Assembly: GCA_965224215.1 (NCBI GenBank)
Contig: CBDCYS010000037.1
Span: 124,001-188,000, forward strand
DNA: 64,000 nt
Source: CBDCYS01 sp965224215
GTDB taxonomy: Bacteria; Acidobacteriota; Terriglobia; Bryobacterales; UBA6623
Direction: 5' to 3'
Positions 38,616 to 46,843 of the stretch are shown here, piece after piece. A program made the position numbers and the translations under genes. The notes under the pieces are model-generated. The model made no database searches. It was not told the origin of the DNA and saw only the letters and a list, made by a program, of their open reading frames with translations. The stretch's first letter is position 1. The number at the start of each line of letters is the position of its first letter.

Positions 38616-38642
38616 TATACTATGGTTATGACCTTGTGTCAA
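38614..38642 (-). promoter_or_regulatory. Consensus sigma-70 promoter in IS1595 right end
   Basis: On the minus strand: -35 TTGACA (38642-38637), 17-bp spacer, -10 TATACT (38619-38614). The -35 lies in the terminal inverted repeat. It points at the transposase, leaving an untranslated leader of about 150 bases. Confidence 0.7.
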
Positions 38643-38739
38643 GTAGATAATTACGGTTCTTTGGCGGTACGTCTCGCAACGGACGAATTTCGCATTGCGA
38701 ATGTGCGAGCACTATTGCTTCTCGGTTATAATCGGGAAC

Positions 38740-40059
38740 CACTACTGTCCGGTTAAAAGTCGAATAGAATCAGGCTGGTTAGGGTCATCGAGTAAGTTTT
38801 CGTGGGCGTCGGACGGCTGCAAGGCCTGTAAAATGGGCGTTTTCTCGAAAAGGGTAACGCTGAGAATCTGTAGAATTTGGTAGAGACTCGCCTCCAGGCC
38901 CAACTTCTTGCGCGCGATCGCGACCAGTACGTAAACCGAGACCGCGATCCAGATTTGCGTCTTCACGGCGTTCTCGCTGGTACCGTAAAACTGCTTGATC
39001 CGCAGGAGCTGCTTGATCCACTTGAAGAACAACTCGATCTGCCAACGCGACTTGTAGATGCGGGCGATGGTCAGCGCCGGGAGCGCGAAGTTGTTGGTCA
39101 GGAACTTCAGCCGCTTGTTCGTCGCGGCGTCAAAGTAGCTGATCCGCCGCAACGGGTCCGGATACGCCAGGGCCGACTCGATGGCAGTCAGTAGGACGGT
39201 CTGATCCGAGCGCACCCCCGTGGACTTGTCGACGGGATGCGAGTAGCGCCGTTGGCGCAAGATGTTCTTCTTGGTTCGCACAACGAAGAACGACGAGCAG
39301 AGGGTGAACACGAAGAGACGTTCGAAATCGACGTAGGCCCGATCCATGACGTAGAAGGCGCCGGGCTCGGGGAGGAACTCGTCGAGGATGTTGACGTCGT
39401 GCGTTTTGCCAGCGGTAATGCGGATAAACGTGGGGATGTTACCCCGCAGGTCCAACAGCGTGTGCATCTTCAGGGCGGCCTTGTGCCGGCGGAACTTGGC
39501 CCAGGGGAACAGCGAGAGGCACAGATCGATGGTGGTCGAGTCCAGAGCGTAGAGACTTTGATCGAGATCCACGCCGATCGGATCGCGGGCGTACAAAGGC
39601 CGCGCGATGCGAATCAAGACCTGGGCGAAATCGGCATAGATCCGCCAGTCGCGCGACTCGTTGGCGTCGGCCAGTGTGGAGCGCGCCACCTGGGAGCGGA
39701 ATCCCCTGTGGTAGAGCTTGGCGCCGAGCGAACGCAGGCACGCTTCGATGTCGCGCAGGCTTTCGCGGTAGGTCAGCTGGGCGAACGCCATGCAGAGGAA
39801 CTGATCCCAGCAGGAAAAGCCGCGCCATCTGCGATCCCCGTCGTAGCGGCTTACGCAGCGGCGGAATTCGCGATCCGGAAGGAAGCTGATCAACTGGGAG
39901 AATACGGTGCGGCCGAGGTTCATGAACCATTGTCGGCCGCCTCCGAAGTCGTTCCAGCCGTCCTTCGCCGTTCAAATCGCGGCAAGGGGAAAACAGCCCT
40001 AAGCTATGCTGGAACACTCAGTTGCCGCTCGCCAGTGAGTCGTTAACCGGACAGTAGTG
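38740..40059 (-). mobile_element. IS4-family insertion sequence, copy 2
   Basis: 1,320 bp with the same 17-bp ends as copy 1 and a perfect 9-bp target duplication ATCGGGAAC at 38731-38739 and 40060-40068. One extra base near 38774 relative to the other copies. It lies 76 bp from the IS1595 element, between two insertions that stacked upstream of the E1 genes. Confidence 0.95.
38742..39923 (-). CDS. IS4-family transposase
   Basis: 393 residues, essentially full length, with the DUF4372-like N-terminus, the two catalytic Asp motifs (LDSTTIDL, VMDRAYVDF) and Y-x2-R-x3-E-x6-K. A single inserted base (GG for G near 38774) changes the last dozen residues from QLILFDF to QPDSIRLLTGQ; the frame then ends in the terminal repeat. 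The core is intact, so this copy is the likeliest source of active enzyme. Confidence 0.94.
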   Translation of the reverse strand: MNLGRTVFSQLISFLPDREFRRCVSRYDGDRRWRGFSCWDQFLCMAFAQLTYRESLRDIEACLRSLGAKLYHRGFRSQVARSTLADANESRDWRIYADFAQVLIRIARPLYARDPIGVDLDQSLYALDSTTIDLCLSLFPWAKFRRHKAALKMHTLLDLRGNIPTFIRITAGKTHDVNILDEFLPEPGAFYVMDRAYVDFERLFVFTLCSSFFVVRTKKNILRQRRYSHPVDKSTGVRSDQTVLLTAIESALAYPDPLRRISYFDAATNKRLKFLTNNFALPALTIARIYKSRWQIELFFKWIKQLLRIKQFYGTSENAVKTQIWIAVSVYVLVAIARKKLGLEASLYQILQILSVTLFEKTPILQALQPSDAHENLLDDPNQPDSIRLLTGQ

Positions 40060-40068
40060 ATCGGGAAC

Positions 40069-40445
40069 ATCTTGCTGTAGTTATGTTCCTTGGGTCGGTT
40101 GTCAGCCGAAGGCATCACACCCCTGAAAAGTGGCAATTTCACCAGATCGGGATCGCCCCACCGAAGCCCATGCGATGAGTTACGAGTCCACCTCGAGAGG
40201 CTGACTCCGCCGCGAATCTTGACCGCACCCTTGCGGGCTCGGCTCGGTTGGTGCTCGTTGGGAGGGGGAAGAGCCGGTCTCCCAACAATGTGCTCGACCC
40301 ATGCCGGACAAGAGTTTACAGCTCGAATCGATGAGTGCAGAAACGCGAGTCCTAGCGGCAGCGTCGAAACTAGTAGAATATTCCCGTCGGTTGGATTTCG
40401 CGATCACGGTCCACGCGTACAAGTTCCGGAGAAGAGGCTACCTGA
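40069..40445. other. Intergenic stretch, nothing recognised
   Basis: About 380 bases between the IS4 duplication and a small ORF. Overlapping ORFs on both strands lack motifs. The 17-mer ATCACGGTCCACGCGTA at 40403-40419 also occurs at 20932-20948; I cannot say whether it means anything. Confidence 0.4.
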
Positions 40446-40679
40446 ATGGATTCCCAGTTTATTCGTATTCGCAATCGCGTCATCAACATCGCTGCAGTTT
40501 CTTACGTTCGTCTTTACGACGACCTCGGCCGAATTGATATTCGGCTGCTCGGCCCACACCACGACGTCGGGCTGACGATCAGCGTCGAGGGAAAGGAAGC
40601 CAAGCCAGTCCGCGAGTTCTTTCTGAACTCGGGCCTGGTAAAGGATCTCCGTCCCGTCGGCGCCGGCCCCGCCGAATAA
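40446..40679 (+). CDS. Small conserved-looking protein, function unknown
   Basis: 77 residues from ATG 40446. Composition is that of a real soluble protein: QFIRIRNRVINIAAVSYVRLYDDLGRIDIRL followed by VGLTISVEGKEAKPVREFFLN. The pattern resembles small proteins with a LytTR/PH-like beta layout, but I do not recognise a family. It precedes the cupin gene by 75 bp on the same strand. Confidence 0.5.
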   Translation: MDSQFIRIRNRVINIAAVSYVRLYDDLGRIDIRLLGPHHDVGLTISVEGKEAKPVREFFLNSGLVKDLRPVGAGPAE

Positions 40680-40754
40680 TCGTTCGGGCTACCTGTGCCC
40701 ACACCCATTGCGAACATTTCCAGTGGCCCCGCGATCGAGTATTATGGTGGGGTT

Positions 40755-41996
40755 ATGTCGGAGAACACTACCCTTTTACGTTCCGCTCTGAGTGCTGGCG
40801 AAGGCATCGTGCGCTTGGCTCCCTGCTGGGTGCCGCGATCATTCTTGATGCCCGGCGGCCGCCTCAAACTGCACCCCGGCGACCTTTATGCTCTGGGCGC
40901 CCATCGCGGGGGTATCGACGAACGTTGGTTCTCCTCCACGACGAACGCCGACAACGGTCCGGGAACACCTCAAGACGAGGGACTTGCCTACATCGTCGCC
41001 GGAAATGGTAACGGAGCCGAGCCCAAGAAAATCCTACTGAAGGAAGCCGTCGACACGATTGGCGACGAATTTCTGGGGTCCGATGTCATGGCGACCTATG
41101 GCGGCTGGAACGGGCTGTGCAAGTATTTCGACAACCTCGGACCCATCCCGCACCACATGCATCAAATGGACGAACACGCCCAAAAGGTCGGGGCCAAGGG
41201 CAAGCCTGAAGCCTACTATTTCCCACCGCAGTACAACTTCAAAGGAAACAACTTTCCGTATACGTTCATGGGCCTCGAACCCGGCACTACGAAGGACGAT
41301 GTCCGCCAGTGTCTGCAGCGCTGGAACGAAGGCGACAACGGCATTCTGTATCACTCCAAGGCCTACAAGCTGAAGCCGGGATCTGGCTGGCACGTTCCGG
41401 CCGGGGTGCTGCATGCGCCTGGATCGCTCGTGACTTACGAGCCACAGGTCAACTCCGACGTTTTTGGAATGTTCCAATCGATGGTGGAAGGCCGGGCTGT
41501 ACCGTGGGACCTGCTGGTGAAGGACGTCCCGCCGGAGCATCATCAAGATCTCGACTACATCATCGGCATGCTCGATTGGGACAAGAACGTCGATCCCGAG
41601 TTCATGAACACTAACTTCTTCGAGCCTACCCCTGTCAGCGATCCAGACACAATGCACGACCAGGGATATCACGAGAACTGGGTTACCTACAGCACAGACT
41701 TTTACTGCGCCAAGGAGCTGACGGTTTATCCGAAGCGGACGGTGACGATTCGAGACGCAGCCGCGTGCGGCCTGATTGTGAACCAGGGCTGGGGACAGAT
41801 CGGCTCGATGGAAGTGGAAACGCCTTCGCTGATCCGCTACGGGGAACTCACCAAGGACGAGCTTTTCGTGACGGCGGGGGCTGCTCAGGACGGCGTCGTT
41901 GTCATCAATAGGAGCGACAAGGAAAACCTTGTGATGCTCAAGCACTTCGGGCCTGGTAACCCGGACGCGAAACACCTGATTCGCGGCAGCGGCTGA
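40755..41996 (+). CDS. Cupin-domain protein, mannose-6-phosphate isomerase-like
   Basis: 413 residues from ATG 40755. A first cupin region has IPHHMHQMDEHAQKVGAKGKPEAYYFPP, with His-x-His and downstream Glu as metal ligands. It then has LKPGSGWHVPAGVLHAPGSLVTYEPQVNSDVF, the second cupin motif with the metal-binding His, as in type I phosphomannose isomerases. A second, degenerate cupin-like half follows (KRTVTIRDAAACGLIVNQGWGQIGSMEVE). Cytoplasmic by lack of a signal peptide. Likely acts on a sugar or sugar phosphate; the reaction is inferred only from fold. Confidence 0.7.
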   Translation: MSENTTLLRSALSAGEGIVRLAPCWVPRSFLMPGGRLKLHPGDLYALGAHRGGIDERWFSSTTNADNGPGTPQDEGLAYIVAGNGNGAEPKKILLKEAVDTIGDEFLGSDVMATYGGWNGLCKYFDNLGPIPHHMHQMDEHAQKVGAKGKPEAYYFPPQYNFKGNNFPYTFMGLEPGTTKDDVRQCLQRWNEGDNGILYHSKAYKLKPGSGWHVPAGVLHAPGSLVTYEPQVNSDVFGMFQSMVEGRAVPWDLLVKDVPPEHHQDLDYIIGMLDWDKNVDPEFMNTNFFEPTPVSDPDTMHDQGYHENWVTYSTDFYCAKELTVYPKRTVTIRDAAACGLIVNQGWGQIGSMEVETPSLIRYGELTKDELFVTAGAAQDGVVVINRSDKENLVMLKHFGPGNPDAKHLIRGSG

Positions 41997-42025
41997 CCTG
42001 GGCTTCGCGATCAGCCATTTCAGAG

Positions 42026-42045
42026 CCGCGGGTGGGAACCCGCGG
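42026..42045. terminator. GC-rich hairpin after the cupin gene
   Basis: Perfect 8-bp stem CCGCGGGT / ACCCGCGG with loop GGGA, 30 bp past the stop at 41996. No T-run, so termination is uncertain. Confidence 0.4.
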
Positions 42046-42251
42046 TCAAACGCATATAGAACCGTCGTTCAGCGGTCGGTGCCGCTGCTGTTTGACCCCT
42101 CGCCTGTTCGCGCGTTTAACCGAGCGCTAACGCACTGGGCTCTGAGTTTCACTTGCCGGCGCAAACTTCACCAGGCAACGACGAACCGCCCCGCGCCAAA
42201 ACATGAATCCAAACGCCCATTCGTGAATCTAAGCATGCAGGAGACAAAACA

Positions 42252-42590
42252 ATGGCGAACGAAAAGAGTTACATCACGTTTACCGATGAGAACTTTCAGC
42301 GAGAGGTTCTCGAGAGCACCCAGCCAGTCCTGGTGGACTTTTGGGCAGCCTGGTGCGGCCCTTGTCGCGTCCTTGGCCCGGTCGTCGAGGAACTGGCGGG
42401 CGAACTCGCCGGGCAGGCAAGAGTCGGCAAGCTGAACGTGGACGAAAACCCGGGCATCGCGTCCGAATACGGGGTCCGCTCGATTCCGACGGTATTGATC
42501 TTCGACAGAGGTAAGGTCGTCGATAGTTCGATCGGAGTCGTTCCGAAAGATACGCTCCGAGAGAAGATCAACGGCGTTTCGGTCGCGTGA
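42252..42590 (+). CDS. trxA: Thioredoxin
   Basis: 112 residues. The active site WCGPC is at residues 34-38, preceded by VLVDFWAA. The conserved cis-Pro segment RSIPTVLIF and the C-terminal VGVVPKDTLREKI (usually VGAxPKxxL) are present. AGGAGA lies 9 bases before the ATG. Cytoplasmic dithiol-disulfide reductant for ribonucleotide reductase and others. Stands alone between the cupin gene and a methyltransferase. A 10-bp hairpin follows the stop. Confidence 0.96.
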   Translation: MANEKSYITFTDENFQREVLESTQPVLVDFWAAWCGPCRVLGPVVEELAGELAGQARVGKLNVDENPGIASEYGVRSIPTVLIFDRGKVVDSSIGVVPKDTLREKINGVSVA

Positions 42591-43034
42591 GAAGACGTAT
42601 CCGTCAGCAAGAATCTATTCGAAATAGGCTGGTGGGGACGGCAATCCCACCAGCCGAGCCAGCGCCCCGAACTTGGAATCACACCGAACGCGCGAATCGC
42701 GGCGCCCCGCCTCACATGCCGCCCGTCTGTTGTCCGCGCGTGGCATAACGCTAGCCCGCATTTCTCGCCACATGACGGCGGCAATACGCGGTGAGAAAAA
42801 GGGGATTTGATAGAAAACTCCGAATCAAATCCCCCAAGTAACGCCCACATCCATGCAGGCGCACCTTTTGGCGCTGTCACGGCGATGATAGAATCAGGCT
42901 AATAAGCTGCGCAGTCCGCCCGTTCACTTTCCGAACCAATCCGTTGTTTTAAGGGGCCCGCCATAGTCGGCCGGTCCGGTGAACCAAGGCGAGGCGCACG
43001 AATTAGACCCATTTGTTCGCGCGGCAACCGTGCA
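42591..43034. other. Intergenic stretch after trxA
   Basis: About 440 bases. Besides the hairpin at 42627-42655 I see no gene. The bases at 42960-43034 precede the methyltransferase start and may hold its promoter, which I cannot locate precisely. Confidence 0.4.
42627..42655 (+). terminator. Hairpin downstream of trxA
   Basis: Perfect 10-bp stem GGCTGGTGGG / CCCACCAGCC with a 9-base loop, 37 bp after the trxA stop. No T-run follows. A transcript end or stabiliser is likely. Confidence 0.55.
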
Positions 43035-43906
43035 ATGCAGACAGCCCATAGTCAACTCGCCTGCCCAGTGTGCGTCGACGACAACCCGGCGATACTGTTC
43101 CGCATGCAGGAGCGCTCCCTCTGATCTGCCCGGTTTGTCGGCACGTCTTTTGGAGTCACATGCCTTCCGAGGCAGACTTGCGGACCTCCTACCAGGACAC
43201 ATATACCGAAACACACGACCAGGTAGTGCTGCAGAATATGAATCTCGACTACTACCGCGGTCATCTTGGCGAACTGGCGAACTATATGGGGTCGGAGCCG
43301 AAGGATATCCGGCTCGTCGACTACTGTTGTTCCATCCCGCATCTTCTCATCGAAGCACGGCGCAAGCAGTTTCTCGATTCAATTGGCGTCGATTGGGATC
43401 ACCATGCCCGGCGCATAGGAGCAGCCCATGGAGTAAGGGTACTCTCCCCAACAGAATTTCTTAAGACGGTACCGGACAGATCGGTGGATATTGTCCGGTT
43501 TTCTCATGTCCTTGAGCATGCCATCGACCCGATCAGCGTTCTGCGGGCGGCGCGAAATAAAGTTCGCGATGGTGGCCTTGTCTACATCACACAGCCGAGT
43601 ATCCCCGTTCTCGAATGTCGCGAAAGCTCTCTTGAACCACCCGACGCCGTGTGGCCGGAACATCTACACTTCTTTTCGCCTCTCTCTTTGGATGAGATGG
43701 TTTCCAGGGCGGGTTTTCGGATCGAAAAATTCTTTACTCATCAAGCGGCCGACGTGGTAGCGGAAAAGTATGCCGGCTACCTCGATCTCGGCCGCAGCCG
43801 GAGAGGTCTTCGAGCACTTGCAAAACTGGGGGACCCATTGTTTGGAAGCTGTGCCAACTATCCCATCTACGCCGGTGAGAACTCGGTTTTGCATGCACGG
43901 CGATGA
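43035..43906 (+). pseudogene. Class I SAM-dependent methyltransferase, frameshifted near N-terminus
   Basis: ATG 43035 starts MQTAHSQLACPVCVDDNPAILFRMQERSL, then TGA at 43122; the next frame reads LICPVCRHVFWSHMPSEADLRTSYQDTY. Together they form the two-CxxC zinc ribbon that precedes many Methyltransf_23 enzymes. The catalytic part shows IRLVDYCCSIPHLLIEA (motif I, unusually with CC for the Gly-rich loop), VDIVRFSHVLEHAIDPISVL and VRDGGLVYITQP. In the absence of repair, translation from 43070 or later would lose the first Cys pair. Targets of such enzymes are often surface sugars or polyketides. Confidence 0.75.
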
Positions 43907-44044
43907 GATTCTTTTCCTGGGCGACTTCAGTTTATGGTCGACCAATTGAACACGGGAGTGAATTCCGTTCAATTAGTAACCATTCCCTCACGGTCGCGGC
44001 TCAACAGCTCTGGGCTCGAAAGCTCTCTGTGGACAATATGAAGG

Positions 44045-44190
44045 CTATCGCGGCCGATCCAATACTTCCCTAACCCGGCTCAGTAAAGTCTTGGACTTAA
44101 AGGGTTTTTCGATCAGCTCGACATCTGGGGCCACTACTGCGTGCCGGGCGACGCGATCGCCGGCTTTCGAAGCTTCAAGGACGGATCACA
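44045..44190 (-). pseudogene. Response-regulator receiver domain, C-terminal fragment
   Basis: The minus strand reads LEASKAGDRVARHAVVAPDVELIEKPFKSKTLLSRVREVLD and stops at 44045-44047. The EKPF with its conserved Lys and the following alpha-5 helix are typical of CheY-like receivers, often at the end of hybrid histidine kinases. Nothing upstream (higher coordinates) continues the domain, so it is a remnant. Confidence 0.6.
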
Positions 44191-44750
44191 CCAAGGCGCT
44201 CAACGTTCACCCGCCGCCAAGAGAGGCTCAGCAAACAGGGTGAGGCGCAGGGGACAAGCCGGCCTGGCCGCATTTCCTCTGCACCCGCAGAGTCCACCTA
44301 ATTACGCAACAACTTCCGTGTCCATGAAGTGGTCGCAAATCATGTGGCAGATTACGGTTTTAAATCAAATAACTTGTTGTTTTTCAATCACCTAGTTGAT
44401 AGTCTCACAACGGCTATTTCGCTCTATGTACGATTCATGTACGGATTTGCGGCGAGCGCGGGTGGCGCGCCAGAGTCCGCGACTAGCCCCTGATTGTACC
44501 CCAATGTCGCTAATCGGTATACGGCGAGCGGCCAACCCTACTGCCTTACCGGGGACTGGCTGGTGGTCGGTGGCAGAGAACGGGCCGGGCGGTTCACCCG
44601 TGACTGATTGGCTCGCCGAGCGTAGGCTCGAAACCGGGGCTGCCGGGTTCCCTGGCGGAGTTGACCTGTACGCGCTCGGCCTCCCCGTCCAACCACCGAA
44701 TGATATCGTCGCATGTCGCCTGTTCTGTTGGCTCCGGCTCTGCAACGCGG
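44191..44750. other. Long stretch without convincing gene
   Basis: About 560 bases. ORFs of 125-144 codons occupy both strands at 44392-44826, but their composition (Arg, Ser, Pro, Gln mixtures) is that of noncoding GC-rich sequence, and no motif or start signal supports either. A short AT-rich patch lies at 44335-44400. Confidence 0.4.
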
Positions 44751-44924
44751 ATGTCGGTAGTGTCTCAGTTTGATTATTCGCGCTCAGAGATAGCCGCTCG
44801 CGCGGCCGCTGCTCGCTGGGATGCAAGACAAGTTAAGCGCCTAAAACTTCTAAGTTCTTCGCGCACCCTAGCGCCACCGCGGCGAAAAGTAGACGAAGCC
44901 GACCAGGACCAGAAACGCGACTAG
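44751..44924 (+). CDS. Small basic protein with AAxARW motif
   Basis: 57 residues from ATG 44751. The central SEIAARAAAARWDAR resembles the motif at the end of the protein at 46812-47048 (EIATKAAGARW), a short helix common in small proteins of phages and accessory regions. No function known. Weak start signal. Confidence 0.35.
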   Translation: MSVVSQFDYSRSEIAARAAAARWDARQVKRLKLLSSSRTLAPPRRKVDEADQDQKRD

Positions 44925-45033
44925 CTCGAACACGGCTGCCCCTCCTTACGGCAGTGGGGAACCGTATACCAAGCTAGGTGAGCAGGAGAAGATGGCCTTG
45001 ACGTGCATCTACCGGTACTGACTCCTTCCGGCC

Positions 45034-45264
45034 TCAACCCTTATCGATCTCGTTGTGGCCCGCCCAGGTAAGACGGTGCCACTTCTTCATATTGGACAAC
45101 CTGTGGATGTACCCAGCTTCCTCGCACAATTCGATGTGATAGCGGATGATGCTTGAGGACACATCTGGGCAGGCCGCAAGTGTGCCAGGAATCTCGGCAG
45201 CGGGTTCGGGTTGGCTCGCAAGCCATCGAAGGATCGCAACGATTATTTCTAGGCGACGCTCCAT
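45034..45264 (-). CDS. DUF2513-like winged-helix protein
   Basis: 76 residues. MERRLEIIVAILRWLASQ at the start and IIRYHIELCEEAGYIHRL...RLTWAGHNEID at the end match the layout of DUF2513 proteins, small winged-helix proteins of phages and genomic islands. Function unknown. It is downstream of, and on the same strand as, the IS1 transposase. Confidence 0.65.
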   Translation of the reverse strand: MERRLEIIVAILRWLASQPEPAAEIPGTLAACPDVSSSIIRYHIELCEEAGYIHRLSNMKKWHRLTWAGHNEIDKG

Positions 45265-45302
45265 GCTAACTTTCAGTCTAGCACCATCAGATCAACGCAC
45301 CT

Positions 45303-46181
45303 TTAGCGCCGCTTCGAGCCAGGCTTGGGGCCGGGCTTCGCGGGCTTAGGAGTTGCGGCATCCACCAGACCCACGATCCATTCGGCATCGCGGGGCATAT
45401 TGTCCAGACCAGCTTCCATGGCGGGCGTCACGCGAAGCGTCTTGTGAATCCGGCAGAAATTGTAGTAAACGAAATACAGCGCAAGCGCGGCAGCATGGTT
45501 GCGGAGTTTTTTCGAGAAAGCGTTGGTCAGGCGTGTGAAGCGGCGCATGGACATTCGCATGGTCAGGTTGTGCCGCTCGACATAGGATGTGGAGATATGG
45601 TTGGGGTCGGGGTTGCCCTGCATCGCAGTCCGAATCGTACCTTGGCAGGTGGCGGGGCTGTATCGTTTCTCGCCCTCAGTGGGGGAGCCAAAAATCTTGA
45701 CCAGTTGAGCATAGTCCACATCTGAGCCGAATATCCAATCGATAGCCCGGTTGTAGAGCTTCAATCCATCGGATGTGAGTTGTACGCGGCCGGCGAGCCG
45801 TTCGGCCAGGTCAGCAATGAAGTGGTAGGCAGAGATCCTATCACGCTCACCCAACAACCAGGACACGATCAGCTTGGAGTCCGCGTCGATGGCCGTCCAC
45901 GTCCAGGTATCGCCAGCCCCTTCTGGCGCGGCCTTTGCGTCGGGAACGTTTTTTTCCTTCGCGTAGCAGAACTGCCAAATCTCATCGACTTGAACGCGCT
46001 TGGCTTTCACATTGCGGACGTGGTTGTTGTGGAAGTCAACGCACGCACCACCAGCAACGACCAACAGCTTGGACACGGTATTGATCGACACGTCCTCGAT
46101 GCGGCTGATGGATCGGAGCGAAGCACCCTCAACCAGCAGCCTGATGATCTTGGCTCGCTTGGTGGCTGGCAGCTTATTCAT
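45303..46181 (-). CDS. IS1-family transposase
   Basis: 292 residues in a single frame. N-terminal helix-turn-helix KRAKIIRLLVEGASLRSISRIEDVSINTVSKLL. Catalytic core: VQVDEIWQFCYAKEKN, WTAIDADSKLIVSWLLG, TSDGLKLYNRAIDWIF and YVERHNLTMRMSMRRFTRLTNAFSKKLRNH, as in IS1-type DDE enzymes. C-terminal Pro/Lys/Arg-rich tail PKPAKPGPKPGSKRR. I could not find matching inverted ends or a target duplication, so the element limits are open. Confidence 0.9.
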   Translation of the reverse strand: MNKLPATKRAKIIRLLVEGASLRSISRIEDVSINTVSKLLVVAGGACVDFHNNHVRNVKAKRVQVDEIWQFCYAKEKNVPDAKAAPEGAGDTWTWTAIDADSKLIVSWLLGERDRISAYHFIADLAERLAGRVQLTSDGLKLYNRAIDWIFGSDVDYAQLVKIFGSPTEGEKRYSPATCQGTIRTAMQGNPDPNHISTSYVERHNLTMRMSMRRFTRLTNAFSKKLRNHAAALALYFVYYNFCRIHKTLRVTPAMEAGLDNMPRDAEWIVGLVDAATPKPAKPGPKPGSKRR

Positions 46182-46268
46182 AATTAAACTATATCATAAG
46201 AAAGCATAGGCGTCAAGTACTCATCAGAAAAGGCGTAGAAAAACACACCCCTTTCTGGATACATGGTG

Positions 46269-46296
46269 TTGCTTCTACGTTTCGGAGTGGTATACT
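46269..46296 (+). promoter_or_regulatory. Sigma-70-like promoter of the 46.3-kb leader
   Basis: -35 TTGCTT (46269-46274), 16-bp spacer, -10 TATACT (46291-46296), with a G-T just before the -10. It points to the structured leader and the gene at 46463. Confidence 0.6.
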
Positions 46297-46302
46297 CGGA
46301 GT

Positions 46303-46462
46303 GAGAGGCCACTCACCAAGGACGGATCAAAGAACCGGTGAGTGGCCCCAGAGAGGAAGGTGATGCCTATGAGATAAGTATCGCCCTTCGTGGGTGAAGG
46401 GGTCGGGAAACCGGCCCCCCACGCACTTTTTGTATTTTACCAGAAAGGGGAACGTGTGTTCA
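46303..46462 (+). promoter_or_regulatory. Structured leader RNA with micro-ORF and terminator (attenuator candidate)
   Basis: Between the promoter and ATG 46463 there are: a perfect 11-bp stem GGCCACTCACC (46307-46317) / GGTGAGTGGCC (46337-46347) around a 19-base loop; a ribosome-binding site GAGGAAGG followed by a 4-codon ORF, M-P-M-R (46363-46377); and a terminator hairpin at 46389-46423. The order promoter, stem, leader peptide, terminator, gene is that of an attenuated operon. No known riboswitch was recognised. Confidence 0.5.
46389..46437 (+). terminator. Intrinsic terminator in the leader
   Basis: Outer stem CGTGG / CCACG and inner stem GGGGTCGG / CCGGCCCC capped by a GAAA tetraloop, followed by CAC and TTTTTGTATTTT. 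It lies upstream of the gene it precedes, fitting attenuation. Confidence 0.65.
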
Positions 46463-46843
46463 ATGGAAGACTACAGGAGTTTTGTGAAGTCCAAGCTAAA
46501 CGAGATCGAGAAAGAGCGTGAGAGGTTCTTGTCAGCACTCAGCGTTCTTGATGAGGCCGATTCCGTCAACCTACGTAGTGTCTTAACCAACGGTCGATCC
46601 TCGCAGCCCGAATCTAAGACGGTGACGGTGACCAGTACTATCCTTGAAGTTTTGGAATCGTCGGGGCCTAAAACGACACGTGAGGTTTATGACATCGTAA
46701 GCCCAAAGTACGAAACCGTGACGCCGAAATCAACTTACACCAGCCTTCACAGGCTTCGCGGTCGCGGCAAAGTTGTGAAAGAAGGGCCGCACTGGAAGGC
46801 TGTAAGCGCCCCTACGGCTTCCAGCGAGCACCAGCAGCCTTAG
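46463..46843 (+). CDS. Coiled-coil plus winged-helix-like protein
   Basis: 126 residues from ATG 46463, preceded by AAAGGGGAA. Residues 1-40 are a charged helix (KSKLNEIEKERERFLSALSVLDEAD). Residues 60-120 (VTSTILEVLESSGPKTTREVYDIVSPKYETVTPKSTYTSLHRLRGRGKVVKEGPHWKA) have the helix-turn-helix-wing layout of small DNA-binding proteins. It has its own promoter, leader and terminator. Its 3' end overlaps the convergent gene by 32 bp. Likely a regulator; the targets are unknown. Confidence 0.6.
   Translation: MEDYRSFVKSKLNEIEKERERFLSALSVLDEADSVNLRSVLTNGRSSQPESKTVTVTSTILEVLESSGPKTTREVYDIVSPKYETVTPKSTYTSLHRLRGRGKVVKEGPHWKAVSAPTASSEHQQP

Larger units (their letters stand above)
36755..38655 (-). mobile_element. 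IS1595-family element with passenger gene
   Basis: A 1,901-bp element with 18-bp inverted ends (CGTAATTATCTACTTGAC) and a perfect 8-bp target duplication GTTCTTTG at 36747-36754 and 38656-38663. It encodes a transposase (minus strand) and, head on to it, a 266-residue membrane protein not needed for transposition. Passenger genes are known in some IS1595 subgroups. Both the duplication and the terminal repeats enclose the passenger gene, so it is truly inside the element. Confidence 0.93.

Noticed and set aside
44392..44826. 144-codon minus-strand and 125-codon plus-strand ORFs
   Set aside because: Mutually antisense, amino-acid composition typical of random GC-rich sequence.
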